A stretch of 64,000 nt of DNA from Nocardioides aurantiacus (GCF_003752505.1 NZ_RKHO01000001.1:1488001-1552000), one strand, 5' to 3'. Positions 41,141 through 53,032 are shown, numbered from the stretch's first letter. Notes: generated by a model from the letters alone, not told the origin. Made by a program: numbers and translations.

Positions 41141-42115
41141 GTGACGACCGCACCCGGGTCACCCGGGGCTGCCGTCGGCCGGTCGGTCGAGCCGGCCGTG
41201 GTGGCCCTCGGCGGCGGTCACGGGCTGGCCGCCTCGCTCACGGCGCTGCGCCAGCTCACCACCGACCTCACCGCGGTGGTCACCGTGGCCGACAACGGGG
41301 GGTCCTCCGGACGGCTCCGCGAGGAGTTCGGCGTGCTGCCACCAGGCGACCTGCGGATGGCGCTGGCCGCGCTCTGCGGCGACGACCGCTGGGGCCGGAC
41401 GTGGGCGCGGGTGCTGCAGCACCGCTTCGACTCCGAGGGCGACATGGCCGGCCACTCGATGGGCAACCTGCTCATCGTCACGCTGTGGGAGCTGCTGCAC
41501 GACCACGTCGACGGGCTCGACTGGGTCGCCGGCCTGCTGGGCGCGCGGGGGAGGGTGCTGCCGATGGCGCTGTCGCCCCTCGACATCACCGCCGAGGTCC
41601 GGACCCGCGAGCCGGCGGAGGTCGTGACGGTGCGCGGCCAGGTCGCGGTCGCGACCGCTCCCGGCGAGGTGCTCTCGGTCAGCCTGGTGCCCGACGACGC
41701 GGCCGCCTGCCCCGAGGCCCTCACCGCCATCCGGGAGGCCGACTGGGTGGTCCTGGGCCCCGGCTCCTGGTTCTCCAGCGTCGTCCCGCACCTGCTGGTG
41801 CCCGAGCTGTGCGAGGCGTTGTGCTCCACCCGGGCCCGCGTGGTGGTGGCGACCAACCTGGAGCCGCACGCCGACGAGACCCAGGGCTACGACCTGGCCG
41901 ACCACGTCGACGTGCTGGCCCGGCACGCCCCCGAGCTGCGGGTCCACACCGTCCTCGTCGACCCCGGCGCGGTCCGGGACCGCGACCGGCTGGACCGGGC
42001 GGCAGCGGCCCTCGGTGCGCGTGTCGCCGCCCACGACGTAGCCTCCGACACGCCGGGTGTCCACGACGCCCGCAAACTGGCCGCCGCGTATGCAGCGGTC
42101 TTCGAGGCGAACTAG
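41141..42115 (+). CDS. yvcK: YvcK/gluconeogenesis factor family protein
   Basis: 324 residues, CofD-like fold. Signature segments are VVALGGGHGLAASLTALR, VVTVADNGGSSGRLREEFGVLPPGDLRMALAAL and WVVLGPGSWFSSVVPHLLV. The family binds UDP-GlcNAc in Gram-positive bacteria and affects carbon flow and cell wall metabolism (CuvA in Mycobacterium). GTG at 41141, one base after rapZ. Its stop TAG is part of the whiA -10 box. Confidence 0.95.
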   Translation: MTTAPGSPGAAVGRSVEPAVVALGGGHGLAASLTALRQLTTDLTAVVTVADNGGSSGRLREEFGVLPPGDLRMALAALCGDDRWGRTWARVLQHRFDSEGDMAGHSMGNLLIVTLWELLHDHVDGLDWVAGLLGARGRVLPMALSPLDITAEVRTREPAEVVTVRGQVAVATAPGEVLSVSLVPDDAAACPEALTAIREADWVVLGPGSWFSSVVPHLLVPELCEALCSTRARVVVATNLEPHADETQGYDLADHVDVLARHAPELRVHTVLVDPGAVRDRDRLDRAAAALGARVAAHDVASDTPGVHDARKLAAAYAAVFEAN

Positions 42116-42118
42116 GGT
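42113..42118 (+). promoter_or_regulatory. -10 box TAGGGT of whiA overlapping the yvcK stop codon, leaderless
   Basis: The yvcK stop TAG (42113-42115) extends to TAGGGT, followed by 6 bases and the whiA ATG at 42125. This gives whiA a possible private start within the operon. Confidence 0.6.
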
Positions 42119-42124
42119 GAACGC

Positions 42125-43111
42125 ATGGCGATGACGGCGCAGGTGAAGGCAGAGCTGGCCAGCACGACGGTGACCAAGACCTGCTGCCGCAAGGCCGAGG
42201 TCTCCTCGATGCTCCGCTTCGCCGACGCCCTCCACCTCGTCAACGGCGGCATCGTGGTCGAGGTCGAGCTGGACACCGGGGCCGCGGCGCGCCGGGTGCG
42301 TCGCGACATCGCCGAGGTGTTCGGCCACCAGCCCGAGGTCGTCCTGCTCAAGGGCTCCGGCATCCGCCGCGGCTCCCGCTACATCGTGCGGGTCTCCCGC
42401 GAGGGCGAGTCGCTGGCCCGCCAGGCCGGGCTCATCGACCAGCGCAACCGGCCCGTCCGCGGGCTGCCGCCGGTCGTCGTCAACGGCGCGGGCTGCGACG
42501 CGGTCGCCGCCTGGCGCGGTGCGTTCCTGGCCCACGGCTCGCTCACCGAGCCGGGCCGCTCGAGCTCGCTCGAGGTCACCTGCCCCGGCCCCGAGGCCGC
42601 GCTGGCGCTCGTCGGGTCCGCCCGGCGCCTCGGGATCTCGGCCAAGGCCCGCGAGGTCCGCGGCGTCGACCGCGTCGTGATCCGCGACGGCGACGCCATC
42701 GGCCAGCTGCTCACCCGTCTCGGCGCCCACGAGTCGCTGCTCGCCTGGGAGGAGCGCCGGATGCGCCGCGAGGTGCGGGCCACGGCCAACCGCCTCGCCA
42801 ACTTCGACGACGCCAACCTGCGTCGCTCGGCCCGCGCGGCGGTCGCCGCCGGGGCCCGGGTGGAGCGTGCGCTCGAGATCCTGGGCGAGGACATCCCCGA
42901 CCACCTCTCGCAGGCCGGTCGGCTGCGGCTGGAGCACAAGCAGGCCTCGCTCGAGGAGCTCGGCCAGCTGAGCGAGCCGGTGCTGACCAAGGACGCGATC
43001 GCCGGCCGGATCCGCCGGCTGCTGGCCATGGCGGACAAGCGCGCCGAGGAGCTCGGCATCCCCGACACCGAGTCCTCGCTGACCCCGGAGATGCTGGCCG
43101 AAGAGGCCTGA
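42125..43111 (+). CDS. whiA: WhiA family DNA-binding regulator
   Basis: 328 residues. The N-terminal two-thirds is the degenerate LAGLIDADG homing-endonuclease-like domain ([42 protein letters not shown]); the C-terminal HTH is near [22 protein letters not shown]. WhiA controls sporulation septation with WhiB in Streptomyces and cell division elsewhere; most actinobacteria have it whether or not they sporulate. Confidence 0.96.
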   Translation: MAMTAQVKAELASTTVTKTCCRKAEVSSMLRFADALHLVNGGIVVEVELDTGAAARRVRRDIAEVFGHQPEVVLLKGSGIRRGSRYIVRVSREGESLARQAGLIDQRNRPVRGLPPVVVNGAGCDAVAAWRGAFLAHGSLTEPGRSSSLEVTCPGPEAALALVGSARRLGISAKAREVRGVDRVVIRDGDAIGQLLTRLGAHESLLAWEERRMRREVRATANRLANFDDANLRRSARAAVAAGARVERALEILGEDIPDHLSQAGRLRLEHKQASLEELGQLSEPVLTKDAIAGRIRRLLAMADKRAEELGIPDTESSLTPEMLAEEA

Positions 43112-43191
43112 GCAGGTCCCACGGCGGGGCGGGAGACCGGGTTACCGGGAGGTACCCCGGCCACGTGTTCCCGGTGGTCGGCGCGCCCCGA

Positions 43192-44231
<1,040 letters not shown>

Positions 44232-44232
<1 letters not shown>

Positions 44233-45422
44233 TGGGGCAGTACGCCGCGCTCGGCGACGTCGCCGGCAAGCGCGTCCTGGTCCGCTCCGACCTCAACGTC
44301 CCGCTCGACGGCGACCGGATCACCGACGACGGCCGCATCCGGGCCAGCGTCCCGACGATCCAGGCGCTCAGCGAGGCGGGGGCCCGGGTCGTCGTGACGG
44401 CCCACCTGGGCCGTCCCAAGGGCGAGCCCGACGCGGCGTACTCCCTGCGGCCGGTGGCCGCCCGCCTCGGCGAGCTGCTCGAGCGTGACGTGGCCTTCGC
44501 CGAGGACACCGTGGGCGACTCTGCCCGCGCCGTCGTCGACGGCCTGGCCGACGGCGACGTCGCCGTGCTGGAGAACGTCCGCTTCAACGCGGGCGAGACC
44601 AGCAAGGACGACGCCGAGCGGGGCGCGTTCGCCGACGAGCTCGCGGCCCTGGCCGACGCGTTCGTCAGCGACGGCTTCGGTGTGGTGCACCGCAAGCAGG
44701 CGAGCGTCTACGACGTGGCCCAGCGGCTGCCGCACGCCATGGGCGGCCTGGTCTCGACCGAGATCGAGGTGCTGCAGCGCCTGACCCAGGACGTGCAGCG
44801 GCCCTACGTCGTCGTGCTGGGCGGCTCCAAGGTCAGCGACAAGCTCGCGGTCATCGACAACTTGCTCGGCAAGGCCGACACCCTGTTGATCGGGGGCGGG
44901 ATGGTGTTCACCTTCCTGGCCGCCGAGGGGCACGAGGTCGGCAACAGCCTGCTCGAGCAGGACCAGGTCGAGACCTGCCGCGACTACCTGCGCCGCTCGC
45001 AGGAGTCGGGCGTGGAGATCGTGCTGCCCACCGACGTCGTGGTGGCGCCGGAGTTCAAGGCCGACGCCCCGCCCACGACCGTCGCGGTCGACGCGATCCC
45101 CGCCGACCAGATCGGACTCGACATCGGCCCCGACTCCGCCGCGGCGTTCGCCGAGCGCATCGCCGGGGCGTCCACGGTGTTCTGGAACGGCCCGATGGGC
45201 GTGTTCGAGTTCGACGCCTTCGCCGGCGGCACCCGCGCCGTCGCGCAGGCGCTGACCGAGGTCGACGGGCTCTCGGTCGTCGGCGGCGGCGACTCCGCCG
45301 CGGCCGTACGCCGGCTCGGCTTCGCCGACGACGCGTTCGGGCACATCTCGACCGGGGGAGGGGCCAGCCTGGAGTATCTCGAGGGCAAGGAGCTCCCCGG
45401 CATCACCGTCCTGGAGGACTGA
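44232..45422 (+). CDS. pgk: Phosphoglycerate kinase
   Basis: Makes ATP from 1,3-bisphosphoglycerate. 396 residues. [20 protein letters not shown] is the N-terminal signature, [14 protein letters not shown] and LLENVRF-like [11 protein letters not shown] bind the substrate, [19 protein letters not shown] and [18 protein letters not shown] lie in the nucleotide half, and the GGGDSAAAV loop ends it. Coupled to gap through TGATG. Confidence 0.98.
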
Positions 45423-45423
45423 C

Positions 45424-46239
<816 letters not shown>

Positions 46240-46257
46240 GCCGCGCGCCTCATCGGT

Positions 46258-46263
46258 TAGGGT
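46258..46263 (+). promoter_or_regulatory. -10 box TAGGGT of secG, leaderless
   Basis: TAGGGT, 7 bases, then the secG GTG at 46271. Confidence 0.55.
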
Positions 46264-46270
46264 CGCGCTC

Positions 46271-46507
46271 GTGGTTATCGTCTTCGAGGTCTTGCTCGTC
46301 ATCACGAGCCTGCTCCTGATCCTGCTCGTCCTCCTCCACAAGGGGCGCGGCGGCGGGATGTCGGACATGTTCGGTGGTGGCATGTCGAGTGGCCTGGGTG
46401 GCTCCTCGGTCGCCGAGCGCAACCTCGACCGGATCACCATCGGCCTGCTGCTGGTGTGGTTCGCGTGCGTGGTCGGGCTCGGGCTGCTGCTCAAGACCAG
46501 CAACTGA
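46271..46507 (+). CDS. secG: Preprotein translocase subunit SecG
   Basis: 78 residues with the two-helix SecG layout: helix 1 IVFEVLLVITSLLLILLVLL, then the cytoplasmic loop HKGRGGGMSDMFGGG with GLGGSSVAERNLDR, then helix 2 ITIGLLLVWFACVVGLGLLL. It joins SecYE at the membrane. The GTG at 46271 follows a leaderless-type box. secG after tpiA is the normal actinobacterial position. Confidence 0.95.
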   Translation: MVIVFEVLLVITSLLLILLVLLHKGRGGGMSDMFGGGMSSGLGGSSVAERNLDRITIGLLLVWFACVVGLGLLLKTSN

Positions 46508-46532
46508 CCAACCTCGGACGAAGGAGACCAGC

Positions 46533-46892
46533 GTGGCAGGCGGAGGAAGTGCGATCCGGGGCAGCCGTATCGGCGCCGGTCCCATGGGTGAGGCGGAGCG
46601 CGGCGAGGCCGCCCCGCGGCAGAGCATCACCTACTTCTGCTCCCACGAGCACCGGACCCTGATCGCGTTCGCGATCGAGGCCGTCGTCCCGGAGTCCTGG
46701 GACTGCCCGCGCTGCGGCCTCCCGGCGAGCATGGACTCCGACAACCCGCCCCCGGCGCCCAAGATCGAGCCCTACAAGACGCACCTCGCCTACGTGAAGG
46801 AGCGCCGCTCCGACGCCGAGGCCAAGGACATCCTCAACGAGGCCCTGTCCACGCTGCGCCAGCGCCGCAAGTCCGGCGACCTGATCTTCTAG
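46533..46892 (+). CDS. rbpA: RNA polymerase-binding protein RbpA
   Basis: 119 residues. RbpA binds RNA polymerase and the principal sigma factor and stabilises the open complex; found in actinobacteria only. The N-terminal tail (SAIRGSRIGAGPMGEAERGE) and core (ITYFCSHEHRTLIAFAIEA, WDCPRCGLPA with the Cys residues) are typical, followed by the basic linker and the sigma-interaction helix KDILNEALSTLRQRRKSG. GTG with AAGGAG upstream. A 32-bp repeat array begins at the base after its stop. Confidence 0.95.
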   Translation: MAGGGSAIRGSRIGAGPMGEAERGEAAPRQSITYFCSHEHRTLIAFAIEAVVPESWDCPRCGLPASMDSDNPPPAPKIEPYKTHLAYVKERRSDAEAKDILNEALSTLRQRRKSGDLIF

Positions 46893-47013
46893 CCGACCGG
46901 GCACTTCTGGTCGGTCAGAGGCCGCCGACCGGGCAGTTGTGCTGAGGCCAGGCCCGCCCACCGGGCAGTTGGGCTGAAGCCAGGCCCGCCCACCGGGCAG
47001 TTCTGCCGGGGCC
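46893..47013 (+). repeat. Left array: four tandem 32-bp repeats
   Basis: Units start at 46893, 46925, 46957 and 46989 with an exact 32-base period; the last is cut short. The shared core is CC(G/C)ACCGGGCAGTT, followed in units 2 and 3 by gtgctg/gggctg and GGCCCG-type ends, so each unit has a short inverted CGGGC...GCCCG pair. Unit 1 has CACTTCTG where others have CAGTT. It starts right after the rbpA stop. A mirror-image array lies at 48045-48163. Confidence 0.9.
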
Positions 47014-47060
47014 TGTGGACGGCGCGAGCGCGCCGCGCAGGTCCTTGCCATCCTGCGCTG

Positions 47061-48035
47061 ATGCGCAGCGACTGGTGGGACGACGAGCGACGCTTCCTGG
47101 GCGCGGCCTTCCCGCTGCCCCTGGACCAGCCCTTCAGCGCGGTGGACGCGGCTCGCTGCGGTGTCTCCCGCTACGCGCTCCAGCGGCTCGTGGCGACGGG
47201 GCTGGTCCGCCGGCTCCTCCGCGGGGTGTACGCCGCCGCGCAGGCGCCCGACGACCTGCTGCTCCGCGCGACCGCGCTCGGGCTGGTCCTCCCGCCGGCC
47301 GAGGTGGTCTGCGGCAGGACCGCGGCGTGGCTGCACGGCGTCGACGTGCTGCCGCGGACGGCGCTGCGGACACCGCCGCCGCTCGAGGTCGTCGACACCG
47401 GCGACAACCACGTGCGCCGGCCGGGCGTCGACGGCCGCCGCAGGATGCTGCTGAGGCGTGATGTCGAGGTCGTCCACGGCGTCCGGGTGACGACGGCCCA
47501 CCGCACGGCGCTCGACCTCGGCCGGCTGCTGTGGCGGTACGACGCCCTGGCCGCGCTCGACGGGTTCGTGCGGGCCGGCGTACTGCGGGAAGGCCTGCTG
47601 GACGACCTCGACCGGTTCCGCGGGTTCCGCGGCGTCCGGCAGCTCCGAGCCCTCGCGCCGCTCGCCGACGGCCGGGCGCAGTCGCCGGGGGAGTCGGCAC
47701 TCCGGCTCTGGTGGTAGGACGCGCTGCTGCCGACGCCCGAGCCGCAGGTGCTGGTCGAGACGGACGCGTCGTACGTCCTGGTCGACATCAGCGACCCGGT
47801 CTGCCGGTTCGGGGCGGAGTACGACGGCGAGGAGTTCCACACCTCGCCCGAGGACAGGGCGCACGACGCGGCGCGGCGCTCCTGGCTCGTCGAGGAGCGC
47901 GACTGGACGATCGAGGTGTTCACCAAGCACGACGTCTACGACCCAGGTGCCGATCCGGTCGCGCGACTGCAGGAGGGTCACGAGCGCGCCCGTCGTACGC
48001 ACCGTCGGTGGTCTCCGGGGCGCCGCTCCGCGTGA
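47061..48035 (+). pseudogene. AbiEi-like HTH / DUF559 (Vsr-like) nuclease gene, broken by an amber codon
   Basis: One frame from the ATG at 47061 to 48035 holds an AbiEi-like protein, interrupted by a single TAG at 47715-47717. Before it: VDAARCGVSRYALQRLV and LLRGVYAAAQ (winged HTH), RTAAWLHGVDV, TTAHRTALDLGR and SPGESALRLWW. After it, in the same frame: LLPTPEPQVLVETDASYVL, VDISDPVCRFGAEYDGEEFH with the acidic nuclease pattern, and a normal C-terminus. A full-length version would have 324 residues, close to the paralogue at 20095-21051. Either a one-base nonsense mutation (Tyr or similar codon) or a sequencing error. Both ends lie between inverted repeat arrays. No toxin gene is adjacent. 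Confidence 0.82.
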
Positions 48036-48044
48036 CCGCACCGA

Positions 48045-48163
48045 CAGAACTGCCCGCTCGGCGGCACCGGGCCCAGCAGAACTGCCCGCTCGGCGTCTCC
48101 GGGCCCAGCAGAACTGCCCGGTCGGCGGTCCCGGGCCCAGCAGAAGTGCCCGCCCGGTGCAGG
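48045..48163 (-). repeat. Right array: four tandem 32-bp repeats, inverted relative to the left array
   Basis: On the plus strand units start at 48045, 48077, 48109 and 48141, again with an exact 32-base period; each begins CAGAACTGCCCG and ends CGGGCCCAG, i.e. the reverse complement of the left-array core. The outermost unit (48141) reads CAGAAGTG, which is the complement of the CACTTCTG variant in the outermost left unit. GCCCGG...CCGGGC pairs allow a small hairpin in each unit. It ends 10 bases before the pgl stop. Confidence 0.9.
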
Positions 48164-48172
48164 TGCCTCTCG

Positions 48173-48892
48173 CTACAGCTTGCTCGCGGCGGCCTCGTCG
48201 AGCCACCAGGTGCGGTCGGGGGCGGTGATGCCGCGGGCGGGGGTGTCGTGGACGGAGCCCACGTCGGCCAGGGCGCGGGCGACGGCGTCGGCCTTCCCGT
48301 CCCCGCTGACCAGGAACCACACCGCGCGGGTGCGGTTGAGGGCGGCGAAGGTGAGGGTGATCCGCTCCGGCGGGGGCTTGGGGGAGTCGGTGACGCCCAG
48401 CGCGATCGCGTCGTCGACGTCGAGCTGGGGGTGGTCGGGGAACAGGGAGGCGACGTGGCCGTCGGGGCCCAGTCCGAGCAGCACCAGGTCGAAGGCCCCA
48501 CCGCCCGAGGACCGCACCGCCTCGCCGTAGGCATCCGCCGCCGCGTGCACGTCGGCATGCGACTCGTCGGCGGCCGGCATCGCGTGCACGCGCAGGGCGT
48601 CGACGCCGACGACGTCGAGCAGGTCCCGCCCGACGCCACGGTCGTTGCGGTCGGAGGAGTCGGCGGCGACGTAGCGCTCGTCTCCCCACCAGAAGTCGAC
48701 CTGCGTCCAGTCGACGGCCGAGGAGTCGAGCGCCGCCACCGCGCGGTAGATCTCGTCGGCGATGGTGCCGCCGGTGAGCGCGACCGAGGGCACCCGGCCC
48801 TCGGCCTGCACCTCGGCCAGCCGGGCGACGAACGCCTCGGCGACGGCCGAGACCAGTCCGGCGGCGTCGGGGTAGCGCTTCAGGTCGGTCAT
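48173..48892 (-). CDS. pgl: 6-phosphogluconolactonase
   Basis: Hydrolyses 6-phosphogluconolactone. 239 residues of the DevB/SOL type. SVALTGGTIADEIYRAVAAL, then VDFWWGDERYV, AFDLVLLGLGPDGHVASLFPDHP and the C-terminal RGITAPDRTWWLDEAAA match the family. ATG overlaps the opcA stop (ATGA); last gene of the tkt-to-pgl block. Confidence 0.95.
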   Translation of the reverse strand: MTDLKRYPDAAGLVSAVAEAFVARLAEVQAEGRVPSVALTGGTIADEIYRAVAALDSSAVDWTQVDFWWGDERYVAADSSDRNDRGVGRDLLDVVGVDALRVHAMPAADESHADVHAAADAYGEAVRSSGGGAFDLVLLGLGPDGHVASLFPDHPQLDVDDAIALGVTDSPKPPPERITLTFAALNRTRAVWFLVSGDGKADAVARALADVGSVHDTPARGITAPDRTWWLDEAAASKL

Positions 48893-49794
48893 CGGGGCTC
48901 CTTCGTCAGGTGCCGCGCCACGGCGGCGTAGGTGTCGTCCTCGTCGAGCCGTCGCAGCTCCTCGGCCAGCAGCTCGGGGACCGTACGACGCTTCAGCGCG
49001 ACCGGGCGGTCGGGCTGGCCAGGGGAGCGGAAGCTGGCCAGCAGCCCGTCGGGCCGGGCGATGCTGACCTCGCCCTCGGCGGTCGTCATGGTGACCTCGG
49101 TCAGTCCGGGGCCCGACGAGGTGTGCCGGGTCACCTCGACGCGCAGGCACAGCGAGAGCCAGGCGACCAGCAGGTCGGCGCTGGGGCTGACCTTCTCGGC
49201 GCTGACGGAGGCGGCGGTGACCTTGGCCGGGTGCTGGTCGAGCGCGGCGGCGAGCAGCGCCCGCCAGGGCGTCAGACGGGTCCAGGCGAGGTCGGTGTTG
49301 CCCTTGGCGTACGCCGCGGCCTGGCGACCGATGGCCCTGGTGCGGGCCGTGGTGGCACCGGCAGCGTCGGTGATCCGGCGCTGGGCCAGCCCGCCGAGCG
49401 GGTCGGCGGCCGGGTCGTGGGGGGCGTCGACCGGCCACCAGACGGCCACGGGGGAGTCGGGGAGCAGCAGCGGCAGCACCACCGACTCGGGGTGCTTGGT
49501 CACCTCGCCGTGGAGCCGGATCAGGGCGGCCTCGCCGCTCCAGCCGGCGCCGGTGCCGACCTGGGCGTCGACCCGACCGTGGCCGCGGCCGTCGCCGAGG
49601 ATGACGCCCAGGACCCGGGCGGGGTGCTCGTGGGAGGCCTCGCGCGCGCACTCCATCGCCTGCGTGGCGTGGTCCTCGTCGACCACCACGACGAGCGTCA
49701 TCACCATGCCCATCGCGGGCGACCCGGCACTGGTCCGGGCCTCGACGAGCGCGGCGGCGATGCCGGCGGAGCTGGTCTCGGTGAGCTCTCTCAC
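48889..49794 (-). CDS. opcA: Glucose-6-phosphate dehydrogenase assembly protein OpcA
   Basis: 301 residues. OpcA is needed for assembly and redox-controlled activity of Zwf in cyanobacteria and found beside zwf in actinobacteria. RTSAGSPAMGMVMTLVVVVD opens the domain, VLPLLLPDSPVAVWWPVDAPHDPAADPLG is the centre, and RAIGRQAAAYAKGNTDLAWTRLTPWRALLAAALD follows. GTG overlaps the zwf stop by four bases. Confidence 0.94.
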   Translation of the reverse strand: MRELTETSSAGIAAALVEARTSAGSPAMGMVMTLVVVVDEDHATQAMECAREASHEHPARVLGVILGDGRGHGRVDAQVGTGAGWSGEAALIRLHGEVTKHPESVVLPLLLPDSPVAVWWPVDAPHDPAADPLGGLAQRRITDAAGATTARTRAIGRQAAAYAKGNTDLAWTRLTPWRALLAAALDQHPAKVTAASVSAEKVSPSADLLVAWLSLCLRVEVTRHTSSGPGLTEVTMTTAEGEVSIARPDGLLASFRSPGQPDRPVALKRRTVPELLAEELRRLDEDDTYAAVARHLTKEPR

Positions 49795-51356
49795 GGTCGT
49801 CTCCAGGTGCGTCCGTCACGGGCGAGCATGGCGTCGGCGGACTCGGGGCCCCAGTGGCCGGGGGCGTACTGGTCGATGCCGTCGGCCGAGGGGGCGGCGT
49901 CGCGGCGGGCCCAGTGCTCGATGACGGGGTCGAGGATCTTCCAGCTCAGCTCCACCTCGGCGTTCTGCGGGAACAGCGGCGGGTCGCCGAGCAGGACGTC
50001 GAGGATGAGCCGCTCGTAGGCCTCGGGGCTGGACTCGGTGAACGAGCCGCCGTAGGCGAAGTCCATGTTGACGTCGCGGATCTCCATCGCGCCGCCGGGC
50101 ACCTTGGAGCCGAACCGGATGGTGGCGCCCTCGTCGGGCTGGATCCGGAAGACGATCGCGTTCTGGGTGAGGTCCTCGGTCGCGGTCTCGGTGAACGGCA
50201 GGTGCGGTGCCCGCTTGAGCACCACCGCGATCTCGGTGACGCGACGGCCCAGGCGCTTGCCGTGGCGCAGGTAGAACGGCACCCCGGCCCAGCGGCGGGT
50301 CTCGACGTCGACGCGGATCGCGGCGAAGGTCTCGGTCGTCGAGCTCGCCTCGATGTCGTCCTCGTCGAGGTAGCCGATCACCTTCTCGCCGCCGGCCCAG
50401 CCCGCGGCGTACTGGCCCCGGGCGGTGTGGAGGTCGAGCCGCGACGGGAGCACGACCGAGGAGAGGACCTTCTCCTTCTCGGCCCGCAGGTTGGCTGCGT
50501 CGAAGGAGAGCGGCTCCTCCATGGCCACCAGCGCCAGCAGCTGGAGGAGGTGGTTCTGGATCACGTCGCGGGCGGCGCCGATGCCGTCGTAGTAGCCGGC
50601 CCGACCGCCGATGCCGATGTCCTCGGCCATGGTGATCTGGACGTGGTCGACGTAGTGGGAGTTCCAGATCGGCTCGAAGAGGTTGTTGGCGAAGCGCATC
50701 GCGAGGATGTTCTGCACCGTCTCCTTGCCGAGGTAGTGGTCGATCCGGAAGACCGACTCGGGCGGGAAGACGTCGTTGATGACGGCGTTGAGCTCGCGCG
50801 CGGACTCCAGGTCGTGCCCGAACGGCTTCTCCACCACGACGCGACGCCACGACCCGTCGGGGCCCTCGGTCAGGCCGTGCTCCTGGAGCTGGCCGATCAC
50901 GTCGCCGAAGAACTTCGGCGGGATGGAGAGGTAGAACGCGTGGTTGCCGCCCGTGCCGCGGGCGACGTCGAGCTCCTCGATGGTGCGGCGCAGCGCGTCG
51001 AACTGCACGTCGTCGCCGAAGTCGCCCTGGACGAAGCGGAAGCCCTCGGCGAGCTGCTTCCACACCTCCTCGCGGAACTCGGTGCGGGCGTGCTGGCGGA
51101 CGGAGTCGTGCACGATCTGCGCGAAGTCCTGGTCGGCCCACTCGCGGCGGGCGTAGCCGACCAGGCTGAAGCCCGGGGGCAGCAGGCCGCGGTTGGCGAG
51201 GTCGTAGACCGCCGGCATCACCTTCTTGCGGGCGAGGTCGCCGGTCACCCCGAACAGCACCAGCCCGCACGGACCGGCGATCCGGGGGAGCCGGCGGTCG
51301 GCGGGGTCGCGCAGCGGGTTGGTCCAGCCCTGGTCAGCCGACGGTGCCGGGCTCAC
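49791..51356 (-). CDS. zwf: Glucose-6-phosphate 1-dehydrogenase
   Basis: First step of the oxidative pentose phosphate pathway. 521 residues from the GTG at 51356. NADP site [21 protein letters not shown], Lys in [14 protein letters not shown], and the catalytic [19 protein letters not shown] are present. The first 25 residues are a Ser/Pro-rich extension. GTGA overlap with pgi upstream and opcA downstream. Confidence 0.98.
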   Translation of the reverse strand: MSPAPSADQGWTNPLRDPADRRLPRIAGPCGLVLFGVTGDLARKKVMPAVYDLANRGLLPPGFSLVGYARREWADQDFAQIVHDSVRQHARTEFREEVWKQLAEGFRFVQGDFGDDVQFDALRRTIEELDVARGTGGNHAFYLSIPPKFFGDVIGQLQEHGLTEGPDGSWRRVVVEKPFGHDLESARELNAVINDVFPPESVFRIDHYLGKETVQNILAMRFANNLFEPIWNSHYVDHVQITMAEDIGIGGRAGYYDGIGAARDVIQNHLLQLLALVAMEEPLSFDAANLRAEKEKVLSSVVLPSRLDLHTARGQYAAGWAGGEKVIGYLDEDDIEASSTTETFAAIRVDVETRRWAGVPFYLRHGKRLGRRVTEIAVVLKRAPHLPFTETATEDLTQNAIVFRIQPDEGATIRFGSKVPGGAMEIRDVNMDFAYGGSFTESSPEAYERLILDVLLGDPPLFPQNAEVELSWKILDPVIEHWARRDAAPSADGIDQYAPGHWGPESADAMLARDGRTWRRP

Positions 51357-53032
51357 CGGCTGCGGTGCTCGCGGTAGTAGGCGATCAGGGCGCGTGTGGA
51401 CGCGTCCTGGGCCGCGAGAGCCTCCTCGTCGCCGGCGATCGCCGGGCCGACCTCCTGCGCGAGCTTCTTGCCCAGCTCGACGCCCCACTGGTCGAAGGAG
51501 TCGATGCCCCAGACCACGCCCTGGGTGAAGGTGACGTGCTCGTAGAGCGCGACGAGCTGCCCCAGCACCGACGGGGTCAGCGCCGGCGCCATGATCGAGG
51601 CCGTCGGCCGGTTGCCGGTGAACACGCGGGCGGGTACGACGGCCTCGTCGGTGCCCTCGGCGCGGACCTCCTCGGCCGTCTTGCCGAACGCCAGCGCGCG
51701 GGTCTGCGCGAAGAAGTTGGCCAGGAACAGCTCGTGGACGTCGGTGTCGCCGTCCTTGAGGTCGTACGCCGGGTCGGCGAACGCGATGAAGTCCGCCGGG
51801 ACGACCCGGGTGCCCTGGTGGATCAGCTGGTAGAACGCGTGCTGGCCGTTGGTGCCGGGCTCGCCCCAGAAGATCTCGCCGGTGTCGGTGGTCACGGGGG
51901 AGCCGTCCCACCGCACGCCCTTGCCGTTGGACTCCATCGTCAGCTGCTGGAGGTAGGCCGGGAAGCGGTGCAGCAGCTGGGAGTAGGGCAGCACCGCGTG
52001 GCTCTCGGCGCCGAGGAAGTTGGCGTACCAGACGTTGAGCAACCCCATCAGCAGCGGCACGTTGGCGGCCGGCTCGGTGGTGCGGAAGTGCTCGTCCATC
52101 GCGTGGAACCCGGCCAGCAGCTCGGCGAACCGCTCGGGACCGACGGCGACCACCAGCGAGGTGCCGATCGCGGAGTCGAGGGAGTAGCGGCCCCCGACCC
52201 AGTCCCAGAAGCCGAAGGCGTTGTCGGGGTCGATGCCGAAGTCGGCGACCTTGTCGAGCGCGGTGGAGACGGCCACGAAGTGCTGGGCCACCGCCTCCTC
52301 GGCGTCCGCGTCAGCCAGGCCGGCGAGGAGCCACGCCTTGCACAGCCGGGCGTTGGTCAGCGTCTCCAGGGTGCCGAAGGTCTTGCTGGAGACGATGAAC
52401 AGCGTCGTGGCCGGGTCGAGCCCGGCCAGCGTGGTGGCGGCGTCGGTCGGGTCGATGTTGCTGATGAACCGGCACTCCAGACCCTCCTGGCGGTACGCCG
52501 CGAGCGCCTCGTAGGCCATCACGGGACCGAGGTCGGACCCGCCGATGCCGATGTTGACGACCGTGCGGATCTGCTGGCCGGTGACCCCGGTCCACGACCC
52601 GTCGCGCACCGACCGGGCGAAGGTGTAGACCCGCTCCAGTACCTCGTGCACGTCGTGGACGACGTCCTGGCCGTCGACCTCGAGCCGGGCGTCGGCGGGC
52701 AGCCGCAGCGCGGTGTGGAGCACGGCACGGTCCTCGGTGGCGTTGACGTGCTCGCCCGTGAGCATGGCGTCGCGGCGGCGGGTCACGCCGACCTCCTCGG
52801 CCAGCGCCAGCAGCGCCTCGAGGACGTCGGCGTCGACCAGCGACTTGGACAGGTCGACCCGCAGGTCGGCCGCCTCGTGGGTCAGCCGCTCGACGCGGCC
52901 GGGGTCGGCCTCGAACCAGCCCCGCAGGTCGGGGGAGAAGCGGTCGGCCAGCTCCTGGAGCCGACCCCACGCCCGGGTGGACGTCGGGTCGACGGGCGCG
53001 ACCGGTGCGTCGTTCCCGGGCGCGGCGCTCAC
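51353..53032 (-). CDS. pgi: Glucose-6-phosphate isomerase
   Basis: Interconverts glucose 6-phosphate and fructose 6-phosphate. 559 residues from the GTG at 53032. [20 protein letters not shown] and [18 protein letters not shown] bind the phosphate; [19 protein letters not shown] and [15 protein letters not shown] with [19 protein letters not shown] hold the catalytic Glu and His. The position between tal and zwf makes the block a closed pentose phosphate cycle. Confidence 0.97.
   Translation of the reverse strand: MSAAPGNDAPVAPVDPTSTRAWGRLQELADRFSPDLRGWFEADPGRVERLTHEAADLRVDLSKSLVDADVLEALLALAEEVGVTRRRDAMLTGEHVNATEDRAVLHTALRLPADARLEVDGQDVVHDVHEVLERVYTFARSVRDGSWTGVTGQQIRTVVNIGIGGSDLGPVMAYEALAAYRQEGLECRFISNIDPTDAATTLAGLDPATTLFIVSSKTFGTLETLTNARLCKAWLLAGLADADAEEAVAQHFVAVSTALDKVADFGIDPDNAFGFWDWVGGRYSLDSAIGTSLVVAVGPERFAELLAGFHAMDEHFRTTEPAANVPLLMGLLNVWYANFLGAESHAVLPYSQLLHRFPAYLQQLTMESNGKGVRWDGSPVTTDTGEIFWGEPGTNGQHAFYQLIHQGTRVVPADFIAFADPAYDLKDGDTDVHELFLANFFAQTRALAFGKTAEEVRAEGTDEAVVPARVFTGNRPTASIMAPALTPSVLGQLVALYEHVTFTQGVVWGIDSFDQWGVELGKKLAQEVGPAIAGDEEALAAQDASTRALIAYYREHRSR

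Noticed and set aside
47715-47717. Programmed amber readthrough or pyrrolysine/other recoding
   Set aside because: No tRNA or context signal for recoding is visible, and a single substitution explains it more simply.
47061-48035. Functional AbiE toxin-antitoxin system
   Set aside because: No AbiEii nucleotidyltransferase gene lies next to this gene or the copy at 20095; only the AbiEi-type HTH part is recognised.
46893-48163. CRISPR-like arrays
   Set aside because: The 32-bp units follow one another with no unique spacers, and no cas genes are present.
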